Positions 27,401 to 34,941 are shown, counted from the first letter of the stretch. The stretch: 64,000 bases of DNA from an uncultured Clostridia bacterium (GCA_934129745.1 CAKOWZ010000007.1:16613-80612); one strand, 5' to 3'. Notes: a model not told the origin generated them from the letters alone. Made by a program: numbers and translations.

Positions 27401-28653
27401 GTATGGCTGTTGGAACAACAGAGGGAACAATAAAAAATGTTAAAGTTAAAAACGGAACAATTATTGTTAATTCAAATTTGAATGGTGTAATTGGTGGAAT
27501 ATTAGGATGTGGAAATACAAGTATAGATAATTGTGAAGTAAATAATCTTGATATTACATCATCAGCTAATAATGGAAATGCAGTTCAAATAGGAGGAATT
27601 GTAGGTATATGTAGTAATGTTGTAAATAATTCAAAAGTAAATGATATTTCAATAAATTCATCTGCAGTTGGAAATATTATTGGTGGAGGTGTTGGTAATG
27701 CTTCTGGCAATGTTGAAAATATTCAAGTAAATAATTCAAAAATAATTGCAAATGGAAAAGATAATTCTAAATCTGGAATAGGTGGATTAATTGGAATTCA
27801 AAATGGATTGATTAATTTAAATTCATCAAGTATTGAAGATGGTACAATAAAAGCTACAAATGTTAAATATGTAGGTGGTACAGTTGGAGTTTGTAATGCT
27901 GGAAATATTACAAATGTAGATGCAAATTCAATAACAATTATAAATAATACTCAAGGAGCAGGAACAGCAGGTATAGTAGGTGTTACAGGAAATCAAAGTA
28001 CAGAAATTCAAAATTGTAATTTGATTTCATCAAGTATAACAAATTCAGGAAATATATATACTTTAGATTCATCAACAGGTGTAAAATTATATCAAGGTGG
28101 AACATCAGGAATTTTGGGTGTTGGAACAGGTTTAATTTCAGATTGTACTGTAAAAAATAGTAATATTGTTTCTAAAGAAGAAACATCATATGGTACAGGT
28201 GGAATTGTTGGACATGGTAATAATGTTAAAAATAATGCAACAGCAGTTGATAATTGTAAAGTAATAAATACTTGTGTAGAAGGAAAAGTTGCAGTAGGTG
28301 GAATTGCAGGTGCTGGAGTTCCAAGTATTAGTAATTGTTTAGTACAAGGTATTGAAAATGATGAAAATAGTGCATTAATTATTGGTGAAGATAATGTTGG
28401 CGGAATTTTAGGATTTGCAGGACAATTAACAACAAAGCCTAATATAGTAAGATTGGCAACAAAGTTAACAAAATGTGTGATACAAGATGTTAAGATTGTT
28501 GGAAAGACTTTGGTAAAAGAGGCAATTGGCGGAAATTCTTATTATACTGAGGGAGAAACAACACAATATGATACAAATGAAGGTTTTGTAAATACTAGAA
28601 GTGTTGTTGAAGTTGAAGAAAATGTTACTGAAGGAAATGCTACAACAGAGTAG
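21409..28653 (+). CDS. Giant secreted BspA-LRR / SpaA / GLUG-repeat protein
   Basis: 2414 residues, start supported by AAGGAGGAG. Signal peptide about 1-28. Residues about 60-330 are BspA-type LRR_5 repeats (VIIPDSVKEIKRYCFINC, LPDTLQTIGRKTFANC). A DUF11-like region covers about 470-610. SpaA-type domains lie at about 647-750 (IRIEKIDSETEDMLNGAKF, with TPEGY) and 1034-1140. GLUG-like repeats occupy about 907-1010 and 1180-2397, each reading roughly xxGGIxGxxxxxxIxNCxxxN and probably forming a long beta-solenoid with a Cys in many turns. The C-terminus (EVEENVTEGNATTE) has no membrane helix, LPXTG or dockerin, so retention is unexplained. Probably an adhesin or mucin/glycan binder, co-transcribed with the gene before it. 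Confidence 0.85.
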   Translation: MKKAIYVFISVISILILINIFSPKKSYGYTEYTYVIDRIEWHYCLNESGEAINVYANLNSTNEDIDTVTIPAKIGEHTVVSIGKYPYYEYNIFGNTRDEKIKKVIIPDSVKEIKRYCFINCMALENVEIPNSVEIIGNKAFYHCEKLKGEGFKLPENLTTIEDYAFHSCYNLNIENIEFPSNLKSIGNYAFYNCKSLTGNLNLPDTLQTIGRKTFANCSELNGTITIGSGITNIPEKAFQNCSKLTGNLTIPNTVTEIGEWAFSGCEGLNGELNYNSTCANIKDFTFSNCNFSKITLPLTVTEIGSFAFNNSKDIWIDNTEGNVTFAGIFGGMGKTPYIHYKDCKHTITITAPEGVKVIDTLTNTEITTGEYSCLQPMNLSIKVEDISKYAYLNMLVKTDGKYANSQKEEEKVDLLDNPTYTQNIQSLIRNKQIIITGQDIKLVDLKLVQREYISEINGKELTNKREPVITNTENTLEYRHTKYPAEVQNGDTVTYKIRIYNAGENDGYAKELVQYIGQGLEFDVNNANNIKYKWTVSEDGRKITTTYLENTAIPAYTNNGNPSYEEIEFTCKVTAEKQLEDDTRLVVAGEITKGTSGEKELKKGNLSIPELSTYKEEEAYNSNSAQYVRGTEEDDDFENVIIKREIPIDYTIRIEKIDSETEDMLNGAKFDLLNENKEVIKTGITKNGGILDFGLMKTYGTKDDVYYIKETETPEGYRKIIQDEVKVVVHKKITDPITEQYEISIECDLLETKVIVETQDTVIPIYTEEQLSKIGTNRSVTIDGKTYTFGKYEDYELKNDIEITSENWSPIKEFGGVFDGCGYTISNLKITQNGDSDNTRFGLFAEVSGTIKDLNVSNININVTNIEKEVQEKISDARLELNNATTTAEKTLIQEKIKELEDKLENKYSVGGIVAYMEQGTLQNCTVSGTINSDTNNVGGLIGYGADGKLLIINGCTNNSNVIATGSKVGGLIGVGFGALSIVDSTNNGTVIAGKFNAGGLVGYVESANYSVSNVVVKLDKTTNIISLTIENKRHIGEYTLSLKNIDIDTYELLDGAKFKVLDKNKQVIKGYENIEVKNGELQIATYDIEELGTDTYYVVQTKTPDGYIDVTEYVKVTISKVWNGKDEKYEVAVNITVINKDDYEDDENVDDSHSDSRTDKKYVIKEAENVDWKVNKIYVKNCTNNGAVKSVLDNTAGIIGCTKCIAELENCTNTGEITPNYNSASYSGHASGMIAQAQKQDDSTEIRLTGCINEGIITTQNGVSEAAGFVSYTLVPVIINNCKNTADIGSENMNAQTVAGFIGTANADITIKNSINTGNIIANNSIEAAGFLAKEINKDSTIEIENCENTGNVTGGGKVSGFIGIGINKKIIINDSKIIGTQENPVVIRAIGYTGELGGFIGLATSDIYINNCKSENVNINIEKSGYASIMVGEIASLGYRINNDKIGTIRNCTANNINVQRENNNATIEFGGMVCKIIDSQIKDFKLENCEINNLKFNENMSESIIGGMIGLLKGVDTINLSNNKITNSIIVSNNSSDSTRIGGIASTILESQGIINIDNCNIENTEMKSDRGNYIGGILGRLDNSNNAKLNVIGCNVNKSNIYSKNDSNKIGGIVGGVLTGNNANIIKCNYNESTIISDDTNTSKAAIAGIVGFTDVVANFEDCNVTNCDVTVKAGHVGGILSQNVSYSYGTENELKLDNCKVINTPLTRIADSSGYTEPSNMGGLIGEVISLPTTIKNCKVTSENEIKQISGNQNLGGLIGLANSKVNIENTEFSNMIIKSSTTNSNQTGGAIGVNGGDSVIKGLKIKNIKIDSPAGIGGVWGSQTAKATIEDSEIGNIKITHNSTNGYMASPIGGIIGAGETVNINNINIYDINIEGSDVNTIHMGGLVAVGNTYVNISNSNISKISLKNNSADSGVVPITSGVMAIAKNGGEFENLNVSNIQIESKGHGTGLSGSGDIEVNKNGGTIEINKVKININSTQDAAQGVMPLASMAVGTTEGTIKNVKVKNGTIIVNSNLNGVIGGILGCGNTSIDNCEVNNLDITSSANNGNAVQIGGIVGICSNVVNNSKVNDISINSSAVGNIIGGGVGNASGNVENIQVNNSKIIANGKDNSKSGIGGLIGIQNGLINLNSSSIEDGTIKATNVKYVGGTVGVCNAGNITNVDANSITIINNTQGAGTAGIVGVTGNQSTEIQNCNLISSSITNSGNIYTLDSSTGVKLYQGGTSGILGVGTGLISDCTVKNSNIVSKEETSYGTGGIVGHGNNVKNNATAVDNCKVINTCVEGKVAVGGIAGAGVPSISNCLVQGIENDENSALIIGEDNVGGILGFAGQLTTKPNIVRLATKLTKCVIQDVKIVGKTLVKEAIGGNSYYTEGETTQYDTNEGFVNTRSVVEVEENVTEGNATTE

Positions 28654-28773
28654 TTGATGTAAAATAATTGAATCAAAGTAATTAATACAAAGTAAATGCT
28701 GAAAAACAGTAAAAATTACATTTTTTATATTAGAAATCTAAATGAAATAAAAACGACAAATAAATGTAAAAAA

Positions 28774-28822
28774 GGTGCAAAAGTATTGTTTCGTAAGGAA
28801 AAAGATTTTTGCACCCATTTTT
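28774..28822. terminator. Bidirectional terminator between convergent genes
   Basis: Stem GGTGCAAAA / TTTTGCACC (28774-28782 and 28807-28815) with a 24-base loop. Minus-strand reading gives TTTTTTAC after the stem, plus-strand reading CATTTTTA. It serves the giant surface protein gene and the GH5 gene. Confidence 0.7.
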
Positions 28823-28872
28823 ATGATATTGACTTCCATAATGTAAATGTTAAAATTTATATATAAATAATT

Positions 28873-28935
28873 GAACAATTGGGGACGCGTCCCGATTGCA
28901 CGCATCGTGCAATTTGGAAGCGTCCCCAACTGTTC
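28873..28935. repeat. REP-like palindromic element, copy 1
   Basis: Outer arms GAACAATTGGGGACGC (28873-28888) and its complement (28920-28935) differ at one base. Inside is a second perfect stem, ATTGCACG-CAT-CGTGCAAT. The shared core GGGGACGCGTCC recurs at 38.8 and 41.5 kb. High G+C and palindromic form in A/T-rich DNA mark it as a dispersed mobile or REP-type repeat. Confidence 0.8.
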
Positions 28936-28964
28936 ATTTTTCTTTTTGTTCAACACTTCCACTT

Positions 28965-30236
28965 TCAAGTATTTTTTAATATTTTTTTGATGAATTTGCC
29001 TGCTTCTGTTAAATTTTCATTTATATTAGAAGGGGTCATTTGTGTGTTTTCATTAGTGGCTGGTGTTGTGTTTGAATTATTAGTGTTGCTGTTGTTGTTT
29101 TGGTTATTGTTTGAGTTAGTTAAATTACTTGAATTATTTGAATTGTTTAAATTGTTACCATGCTCATTTCCTGCGTTTTGGCTATTGTCACTACTTAAAT
29201 AAGCAGTATAACCAGGAATGAGTATAGCAGAAGATTCATTTTTATTAGAGAAAGACCAGTAAACCCAGCTTATATTTTTAGAATTCAAATATTCAATCCA
29301 TGTATTAAATTCATCAAAATAAACATTACCATTTCCAGAAGCATCAGTTAATCCACATTCTGAAACAAAAATAGGAATATTTTTGTCTAAACAATAATCT
29401 ATTTTTTCCCTTAATTCATTTCCATGAGTTCCTGAATAAAAATGGCAAGAATAAACAATGTTTGAAAAATTCAATGGATTATCAGCAGCTTTATTAACTT
29501 TTTTGCACCAATCTGGTGTACCAACTATTATTAAACAATCTTTTGAATTTGCTCTTATTATTGGTATTATTTCTTCGGCATATGGTTTTATATCTTTATC
29601 CCATGTAACATCATTTCCATTAGGTTCATTACATATTTCATAAATAATATTTGGAATATTACCATATTTTTTAGATACCTCATTAAAAAAGTCCTGAGCT
29701 TCTTGTTTGTATATTTGAGGATTGTTATCATCTAAAATATGCCAATCAACAATAACATACATATCAAGATCAATAGCCATATCTACTATTTTATATACAG
29801 CATCTTTGTTTTGCTGCATATTATAAATATATCCTTGATGTTCTGAATTGTAGTGTGTATCAACATCTGTATACATTGCAATCCTAAAAACATTGATATT
29901 CCAGTCATCTCTTAATGTTTTTAAATTTTCATAAGTTATAATATCTGAATACCATTCAATACCATGACTACTTAAACCTTTTAATTGTATTGGTTCATTT
30001 TTTTGATTCTCTAATTTAGAGCCATTTGTATGAAGAAATCCATTATATGAAACAGTTGATTTTTTGATATTTGATTGTTCAGTTTCTGTGTTTTCAGAGA
30101 TATTTGTGTTAGAATTTTTGCTTATAAAATTTTGCACAAATGATATATTAGAACGATTTTTATATATTGCAAAACCACAAATTAATATTAGTACAAATAT
30201 GATTATTGCAAATATAATTTTAAATATTTTCTTCAT
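28965..30236 (-). CDS. GH5-family endoglucanase, membrane-anchored
   Basis: 423 residues. An uncleaved-looking N-terminal membrane helix (about 4-25), a short spacer, then a glycoside hydrolase family 5 domain (about 65-350). The acid/base Glu lies in YEICNEPNG (about 204) and the nucleophile Glu in FVSECGLTDASG (about 292). Supporting conserved parts are VIVDWHILDDNNP, VYSCHFYSGTHG and WVYWSFSNK. A Ser/Asn/Thr-only tail (about 355-415) resembles a linker, but no binding module or dockerin follows it. Expected activity is on beta-1,4-glucan outside the cell. It could trim the product of the cellulose-synthase-like enzyme at 17.2 kb or act on dietary cellulose. Confidence 0.88.
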   Translation of the reverse strand: MKKIFKIIFAIIIFVLILICGFAIYKNRSNISFVQNFISKNSNTNISENTETEQSNIKKSTVSYNGFLHTNGSKLENQKNEPIQLKGLSSHGIEWYSDIITYENLKTLRDDWNINVFRIAMYTDVDTHYNSEHQGYIYNMQQNKDAVYKIVDMAIDLDMYVIVDWHILDDNNPQIYKQEAQDFFNEVSKKYGNIPNIIYEICNEPNGNDVTWDKDIKPYAEEIIPIIRANSKDCLIIVGTPDWCKKVNKAADNPLNFSNIVYSCHFYSGTHGNELREKIDYCLDKNIPIFVSECGLTDASGNGNVYFDEFNTWIEYLNSKNISWVYWSFSNKNESSAILIPGYTAYLSSDNSQNAGNEHGNNLNNSNNSSNLTNSNNNQNNNSNTNNSNTTPATNENTQMTPSNINENLTEAGKFIKKILKNT

Positions 30237-30287
30237 TTTTTTTCATTCCTTTCTTGAAATTGTTTGGTTTATATAAGATGTGAGTTA

Positions 30288-30677
30288 TTAATGTAAAAAT
30301 TTAATGCTAAATAGATTATATAATTTTAGACCAAATTTAGCAATGGTTTTATTTTTTTTCAAAGAAGAAACATTTTCAAAGTCATAATTACTATATTCTT
30401 TTTTAAACAAAAAAACTTTTTGTGATTTTAAATAGTTTAATAAATATTTAATTGTATATATAGGTGATTCATTATTAAATCCTATTAAAGTTAATAACAA
30501 TACAGGAAATGATATAGAAGAAAATATGCAAATTTTAATAGAAATGGTAATTTCAATGTTTTTTAAAATAAAATATAGAAGTACATTCCAAATAGTATTA
30601 AATATTGCTGTAGTGTAATCAATTATTCCAAATAATTTATTTTTAAAATTATAGTTTTTAGGAATTATAAAATTCAT
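30288..30677 (-). CDS. T4SS PrgI/VirB3-like inner-membrane protein
   Basis: 129 residues from ATG at 30677, where AAAGGAG gives proper spacing; an upstream open extension reads through tandem repeats and is not coding. An N-terminal IIPKNYNFKNKLFGIIDYTT is followed by two membrane helices (about 20-40 and 43-62), then SPIYTIKYLLNYLKSQKVFLFKKEY. This order (IP-, two helices, then a helix ending in VFLFKK) is that of PrgI-family proteins of Gram-positive conjugation systems, the VirB3 counterpart that binds VirB4. Last gene of the minus-strand T4SS operon. VirB4 itself is at the other end of the window. Confidence 0.7.
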   Translation of the reverse strand: MNFIIPKNYNFKNKLFGIIDYTTAIFNTIWNVLLYFILKNIEITISIKICIFSSISFPVLLLTLIGFNNESPIYTIKYLLNYLKSQKVFLFKKEYSNYDFENVSSLKKNKTIAKFGLKLYNLFSIKFLH

Positions 30678-30715
30678 GAATAGACTCCTTTCAATAGATT
30701 TACGATATATATTAG

Positions 30716-30788
30716 ATTTATAGCATATATTAAAATTGTGGTGTATATTAAATTTGTGACACATATTAAACTTGTGACATATATTAAA
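30716..30788. repeat. Tandem 20-bp repeats upstream of the PrgI-like gene
   Basis: More than three imperfect units of about 20 bp (CATATATTAAA-TTGTG(G/A)-type) lie in the gap between the VirB6-like and PrgI-like genes. They might alter local translation or transcription, or simply reflect slippage. Confidence 0.55.
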
Positions 30789-30864
30789 TGCTAAAAATAT
30801 GTTTTTATAGAAATTTACCTTTTTTATATCAATTTATATAAAACAAAAGAAAATTTATTAAAAA

Positions 30865-31743
30865 TTATTTTATTAAATAACGAAGAGAACTAAAATTTGA
30901 AGAAACATCTGTAGAAATACCTCCTATTAAATCTCTTATATATGAGTTAGCTTTTGTTAAAGCATATAATGAACCAATACAAATTATTTTAGGCATAATC
31001 TCTGTTACAGAAAAATTGGTAGAAAAAATAATAAGTAAAATTAATGAAACAAGAGATTGTAATAACAAAAGTGATAAAATACTTTTAAACCATGATTTAA
31101 AAAACCAGGAAGTTGATGAATTTATTAATGTTATAATTGCAAATGGAGTAATTAAAACAAATACTTTTAGTATTACATATCTTAATGAATATGTAAATAA
31201 TAAATTTAATAAATTAATTGATATAAAACTTTTTAGTAATCCATCCATTGAAAAAATATTAAGATTTTCTTGTGATGATACAATATTATTTAATTTTAAA
31301 ATCAATTCAGAAAAACTTATATTACAATTAAAAATATTTTCTCCAATTTCTCTAATAGATAGTGAAATAAGTGAATTTATATTTATCAGTTGTTCCATTA
31401 AAAAATAAGATGAGTTTGATAATGCAGCAAAAATAAATAATTTAAATAAAAATTGAAATGGTTGTTCTGTTTGTGATGATGTGTAATGTGAAAAAGCATA
31501 TCTAATAATGTAAAATAATGCAAAACCAATTAATAGTGAATTAGAAAGCAGTAGTAATCCAATGGTATTTGATGTACCAAATATTGATGATATAAAATTA
31601 TCATGTAAAATATCTGTATCAATAAAAACAATATCATCTAAAATAGAATATAGATTATTATCTATTGATGAAAAAAGTGATGATAGAAGTGTATTTATTG
31701 TTGAAATTATTGTTTGAGTAATATTGGTTTGTGTTTCTGACAT
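30865..31743 (-). CDS. T4SS VirB6/TrbL-like polytopic membrane protein
   Basis: 292 residues with about six hydrophobic segments (about 58-80, 98-120, 172-200, 205-225, 228-250 and 255-275). A soluble Ser/Thr-rich N-terminus is followed by a membrane region with the conserved feel of VirB6/TrbL: KVFVLITPFAIITLIN, then WFFKSWFKSILSLLLLQ. VirB6 forms the inner-membrane channel with VirB3 and VirB8. The SWFKSIL.LLLLQ stretch is characteristic of the family. It sits between the VirB2-like and PrgI-like genes on the same strand, the usual order. Confidence 0.75.
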   Translation of the reverse strand: MSETQTNITQTIISTINTLLSSLFSSIDNNLYSILDDIVFIDTDILHDNFISSIFGTSNTIGLLLLSNSLLIGFALFYIIRYAFSHYTSSQTEQPFQFLFKLFIFAALSNSSYFLMEQLININSLISLSIREIGENIFNCNISFSELILKLNNIVSSQENLNIFSMDGLLKSFISINLLNLLFTYSLRYVILKVFVLITPFAIITLINSSTSWFFKSWFKSILSLLLLQSLVSLILLIIFSTNFSVTEIMPKIICIGSLYALTKANSYIRDLIGGISTDVSSNFSSLRYLIK

Positions 31744-31819
31744 TTTAGTTTTGCTCCTTATATAATATTTAGGCTGTTAGAAAAGGTCCAGCCTATAAAC
31801 CTTGTGATTTTATGTATAA

Positions 31820-32203
31820 TTATTCTGGAACATTTGATAATAAATTTTGTATAGTTGATAAAACCAAATCAATAACCAGAATTAATGCATATGAAATAAG
31901 AGAAGTACGAATCAATTTTTTTCCAATTCTCATTCTTTCATCATCACCAAAACTGAATTTTTTCATAAACACACCTGAAGCAACAGCTACAGCGGCAGCA
32001 GGCGTAGAAAGACTTACAAGCCATGATTCGATTTTTTGAAATGCAGAGTTTAATGTTGAAATTAATTTTGGATAAGCACCATAAGAAATACATAAATTAG
32101 AAAGAATAATTGTAAATAATATTATTAAAATTAAAATCGTGTATATTCTGTTTATTAGAATAATTTTATTTTTATGGTTTTGTTGAGATAATTTTTTATT
32201 CAT
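31820..32203 (-). CDS. T4SS VirB2/TrbC-like pilin-type protein
   Basis: 127 residues. Basic N-terminus and signal helix (about 20-42, ending ISYGA), then a second hydrophobic segment (PAAAVAVASGVFMKKF, about 68-84), a charged turn (GDDERMRIGKK) and a third helix (SYALILVIDLVL). This is the VirB2/TrbC fold, which in Gram-negatives makes the conjugative pilus and in Gram-positives a channel or surface component. The GDDERMR loop followed by KLIRTSLISYALI recalls clostridial homologues. Between virD4 and the VirB6-like gene. Confidence 0.72.
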   Translation of the reverse strand: MNKKLSQQNHKNKIILINRIYTILILIILFTIILSNLCISYGAYPKLISTLNSAFQKIESWLVSLSTPAAAVAVASGVFMKKFSFGDDERMRIGKKLIRTSLISYALILVIDLVLSTIQNLLSNVPE

Positions 32204-32328
32204 AGAATCAATCCTTTTTTAGAAATTTGGGTTTTAAAGAAAACCTATAAAACTTAAGTTTAGTAAAAAAATACAATTAATATTATAATAATTTACTAAT
32301 TAAAAATAGATTATTAAAATTAAACAAA

Positions 32329-34143
32329 TTACAAAAACAAATCTTCACTTTCAAAATATGGAATTAATTTTATTTTTTGAGGTGATAAAATTGTTTTACC
32401 TGTTGATAAAAAAGCCAAACAATTAAATGTATCTAAATTTTGTGTGAAAAAATTAGTATCATAAATAAAATCATGTTGTATAACAGAATTAAGGCTTTCT
32501 GTTATATTAGAATCTCTTGAATTAAGAGAACCTGTGAAATAATTATAAACAGTTTGTTTTGCATTTTCAGAAACACTTCTAGATACTTTTTCCTTATCTT
32601 CCTTTCCAATTTGTTTTTGAGCTTCTTCAATTGTAAAACAATCATCTGTACGAAGCCATATTTTATTAATTAAATTTTGAATTATGACTTTTACTGTTGA
32701 CTCATTATTTAAAGTTTTTAATAATGATGTATAACTTTGTGTTGCAACAATATTAATACATTTAGCTTCTCTGCTTTGTGCAAAAAAATCTGCATCTGTT
32801 GATGTTACATATTCATGATATTCATCTGAGATAAATGCAACAGGTCTTGAAACATTATTTTTAGCTAATCTTGATAATACCTCTGTTTGAAAATCAAGTT
32901 TTAGATATGCAGCTATTATTTTTGAAAGATTTTTATATTCAGAAATGTTCAAATTTAAAACAACTATTTTTCCTTGAGAAATTATATCTGAAAGTCCATG
33001 AAAATTTTCTTCATTTTTATTAGGATTAAAAGTGTTCATTACATCATAATCAGACACAAAACAATTGGTAATTCTAGTAATTTCAGACTTCAAAATTGAC
33101 ATTGTCCTTTGATCAAGTTTTAAAAATTCATTTTCAAAAAATGTAATTGCTGTTAATAAATCATAACATTGTTTATCATTAAATTTATTTTTAAGAAAAT
33201 CATTTTTTAGTATCTGAATTTTGGAATAATAGTAATCAGAATCTGTTATTAATTTATGAATTTCATTAAAATTAACATAGTTATTATTGTATAATCTACA
33301 AATTTTTATTGATTGCTCAAGTATTTGTTCTGCTTTATCTAGCCAATATGATTCAGAATTATTTTCAGAAAACAATAATAATATAGTCTTTAGTCTATTT
33401 GCTAAAATTGATGGCTTCAAATTTGGTTTATTTAAAGGATTATATTTGTATTTCCCGCCAAGTTCAATGACAATAAGGTCATCTAATCTATTAAATTGTT
33501 TGCAAAATTCGGTAACTTGATAATAATAATTTCCTTTTACATCTAAGATAAGCATTCCTATTTTATTATCTAAAGACGAATTTTTATAATAAATTAGTTG
33601 TTTTGTGAATGGATACATTGCACTACTTGTTTTACCTGAGCCAATAGTTCCTGTTATTAACATATTCTGATATAAGCCACTTTCTGGAATGAAAATTGGT
33701 TCATTTTGTGTGTTTGTGCCTATATAAAGTTGGAGATTATTTTGATTTATCATATTTGATGATTTTTGTATTAGTGAGTTATGATTATAGGTATAATTGT
33801 GTTTATGATTGTGATTATTGCTATGGTTTTTACCAATTAAAAAAATATCTGTAAACAGCAGGTTAAATATATTGCTTGATTCAAGTATTTTCTTAAATTT
33901 TTGAGATTTTTGCAATTTCGAATAAATTAAATTTGATATAATAATAAGATTAAAAATATTTAAAATTATGAAAATCAATTTAATAAAATTCCACATCATA
34001 GGTTGTTTTTGGCAGATGTCATATGGATATAATCCATATGGAATAAATACAGATTGTAATTTATAGATTGGATTAAATATGAAATATTCAATAATTAAGA
34101 CTGGTAATATTGTGGTAAATGTAAATATAAGTCTTTTTTTCAT
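32329..34143 (-). CDS. virD4: VirD4/TraG-type T4SS coupling ATPase
   Basis: 604 residues. Two N-terminal membrane helices (about 5-25 and 52-72), then a cytoplasmic hexameric ATPase: Walker A TGTIGSGKTSSAMYPF (about 163-178), FDxQTEVLSRLA region, Walker B PVAFISDEYHEYV, and motif NIVATQSYTSLL. Coupling proteins select substrates (relaxase-DNA or effectors) and hand them to the channel. AAAGGAG nine bases before ATG. The linker (about 105-130) is a His/Asn run (NNHNHKHNYTYNHN), unusual and possibly metal-binding or just low complexity. No relaxase gene is found nearby, so the cargo is unknown. Confidence 0.88.
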   Translation of the reverse strand: MKKRLIFTFTTILPVLIIEYFIFNPIYKLQSVFIPYGLYPYDICQKQPMMWNFIKLIFIILNIFNLIIISNLIYSKLQKSQKFKKILESSNIFNLLFTDIFLIGKNHSNNHNHKHNYTYNHNSLIQKSSNMINQNNLQLYIGTNTQNEPIFIPESGLYQNMLITGTIGSGKTSSAMYPFTKQLIYYKNSSLDNKIGMLILDVKGNYYYQVTEFCKQFNRLDDLIVIELGGKYKYNPLNKPNLKPSILANRLKTILLLFSENNSESYWLDKAEQILEQSIKICRLYNNNYVNFNEIHKLITDSDYYYSKIQILKNDFLKNKFNDKQCYDLLTAITFFENEFLKLDQRTMSILKSEITRITNCFVSDYDVMNTFNPNKNEENFHGLSDIISQGKIVVLNLNISEYKNLSKIIAAYLKLDFQTEVLSRLAKNNVSRPVAFISDEYHEYVTSTDADFFAQSREAKCINIVATQSYTSLLKTLNNESTVKVIIQNLINKIWLRTDDCFTIEEAQKQIGKEDKEKVSRSVSENAKQTVYNYFTGSLNSRDSNITESLNSVIQHDFIYDTNFFTQNLDTFNCLAFLSTGKTILSPQKIKLIPYFESEDLFL

Positions 34144-34161
34144 GTTTGTATTGCTCCTTTG

Positions 34162-34296
34162 TTATAATGTTTTTAATTTTAATTTTGAGCCTTGCTTGTT
34201 ATGCAAAATTTTTATATCTATAAATGTATAGATTGAATAAAAACTTATAAAAATATTAATAATAAGTAATATGAAAAATAAGTCTAATATTTTCAT
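34162..34296 (-). CDS. 44-aa single-helix membrane peptide before virD4
   Basis: Begins MKILDLFFILLIINIFISFY, one membrane helix, then a short basic tail ending SKLKLKTL. Perfect AGGAGG six to seven bases before ATG, and the virD4 start follows 18 bases after the stop, so it is the first gene of the minus-strand T4SS operon. No family recognised. Its size and place recall small accessory membrane subunits of secretion machines. Confidence 0.65.
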   Translation of the reverse strand: MKILDLFFILLIINIFISFYSIYTFIDIKILHNKQGSKLKLKTL

Positions 34297-34490
34297 GTAA
34301 AACCTCCTTTCATGTTAGTAATTGCAGATATTCTGCAGTTATGCTTAAAATATTAGGTTTAATAGATGCTCTACATTTTTCTGTTACAAAAATTTTTTGA
34401 TTATAAAAGAATTTAAAACTATATACTTTTTTATGTTTATGTGTTAAAATATATGTAATTTCTTGTTAAAGAAAAGGTAGGTGAATTACA

Positions 34491-34676
34491 ATGGAAATAA
34501 CAAAAAACACAAAAATAGGTGAATTATTAGAAGTTGCACCAGAAAAAGCTGAACTTTTATTAGAGGCTGGAATGCATTGTTTAGGATGCCCTGCATCTCA
34601 AGCTGAAACTTTAGAAGAAGCTTGTGAAGTTCATGGTATTAATGTAGATGAATTAGTTGAAAGATTAAATTCATAA
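34491..34676 (+). CDS. DUF1858 redox-disulfide protein
   Basis: 61 residues, full length for the family. The motif MHCLGCPASQAETLEEAC (about 28-45) holds the CxxC pair and a third Cys of the 'hybrid-cluster-protein-associated disulfide' domain (DUF1858). The fold starts with ITKNTKIGELLEVAPEKAELL. Such small proteins are thought to act as redox or sulfur carriers in anaerobes. AAAGGTAGGTGA six bases before ATG; the same ribosome site sequence precedes the first T4SS gene. Single gene, divergent from the virD4 operon. Confidence 0.9.
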   Translation: MEITKNTKIGELLEVAPEKAELLLEAGMHCLGCPASQAETLEEACEVHGINVDELVERLNS

Positions 34677-34737
34677 GATCTAACTCATAAGATTAAATTA
34701 AATGAGAACAACTAAATGTATTTATAATATAACACAT

Positions 34738-34801
34738 AAAATTGTATTTGTCACGAAAAATCGTTCAACAAGTTTCGACAAACTTAGACAAATACAATTT
34801 T
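34738..34801. promoter_or_regulatory. Inverted repeat containing a second 10-bp-phased TTCGACA array
   Basis: Arms AAAATTGTATTTGTC (34738-34752) and its exact complement (34787-34801) enclose 34 bases. Inside, TTCAACA (34764), TTCGACA (34774) and TTAGACA (34784) start exactly 10 bp apart. On the minus strand these are TGTCTAA, TGTCGAA and TGTTGAA, the same box type as the array at 369. The array is oriented toward the virD4 operon, but the DUF1858 gene lies between. It could equally be a terminator of that gene. Confidence 0.5.
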
Positions 34802-34912
34802 GAAGATGTTAATACGAAATTGCAAAACGGTTGATATGACTGGACTTTGGGAAAAATTAAAACAGATATACAAAATAAAAAACAAAAAAAATAAAAAAGT
34901 TTTAAAAAAGTA

Positions 34913-34941
34913 TTGACAAATTACAACAATTATATTAAAAT
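34913..34941 (+). promoter_or_regulatory. Promoter of the tRNA Lys-Glu-Thr cluster
   Basis: Perfect TTGACA (34913-34918), a 17-base spacer and TAAAAT (34936-34941), 53 bases before tRNA-Lys. Confidence 0.8.

Noticed and set aside
28738..28968. Minus-strand frame of 76 codons after the GH5 gene
   Set aside because: It runs through the REP-like palindrome and the bidirectional terminator, has no ribosome site, and shows no protein-like composition.
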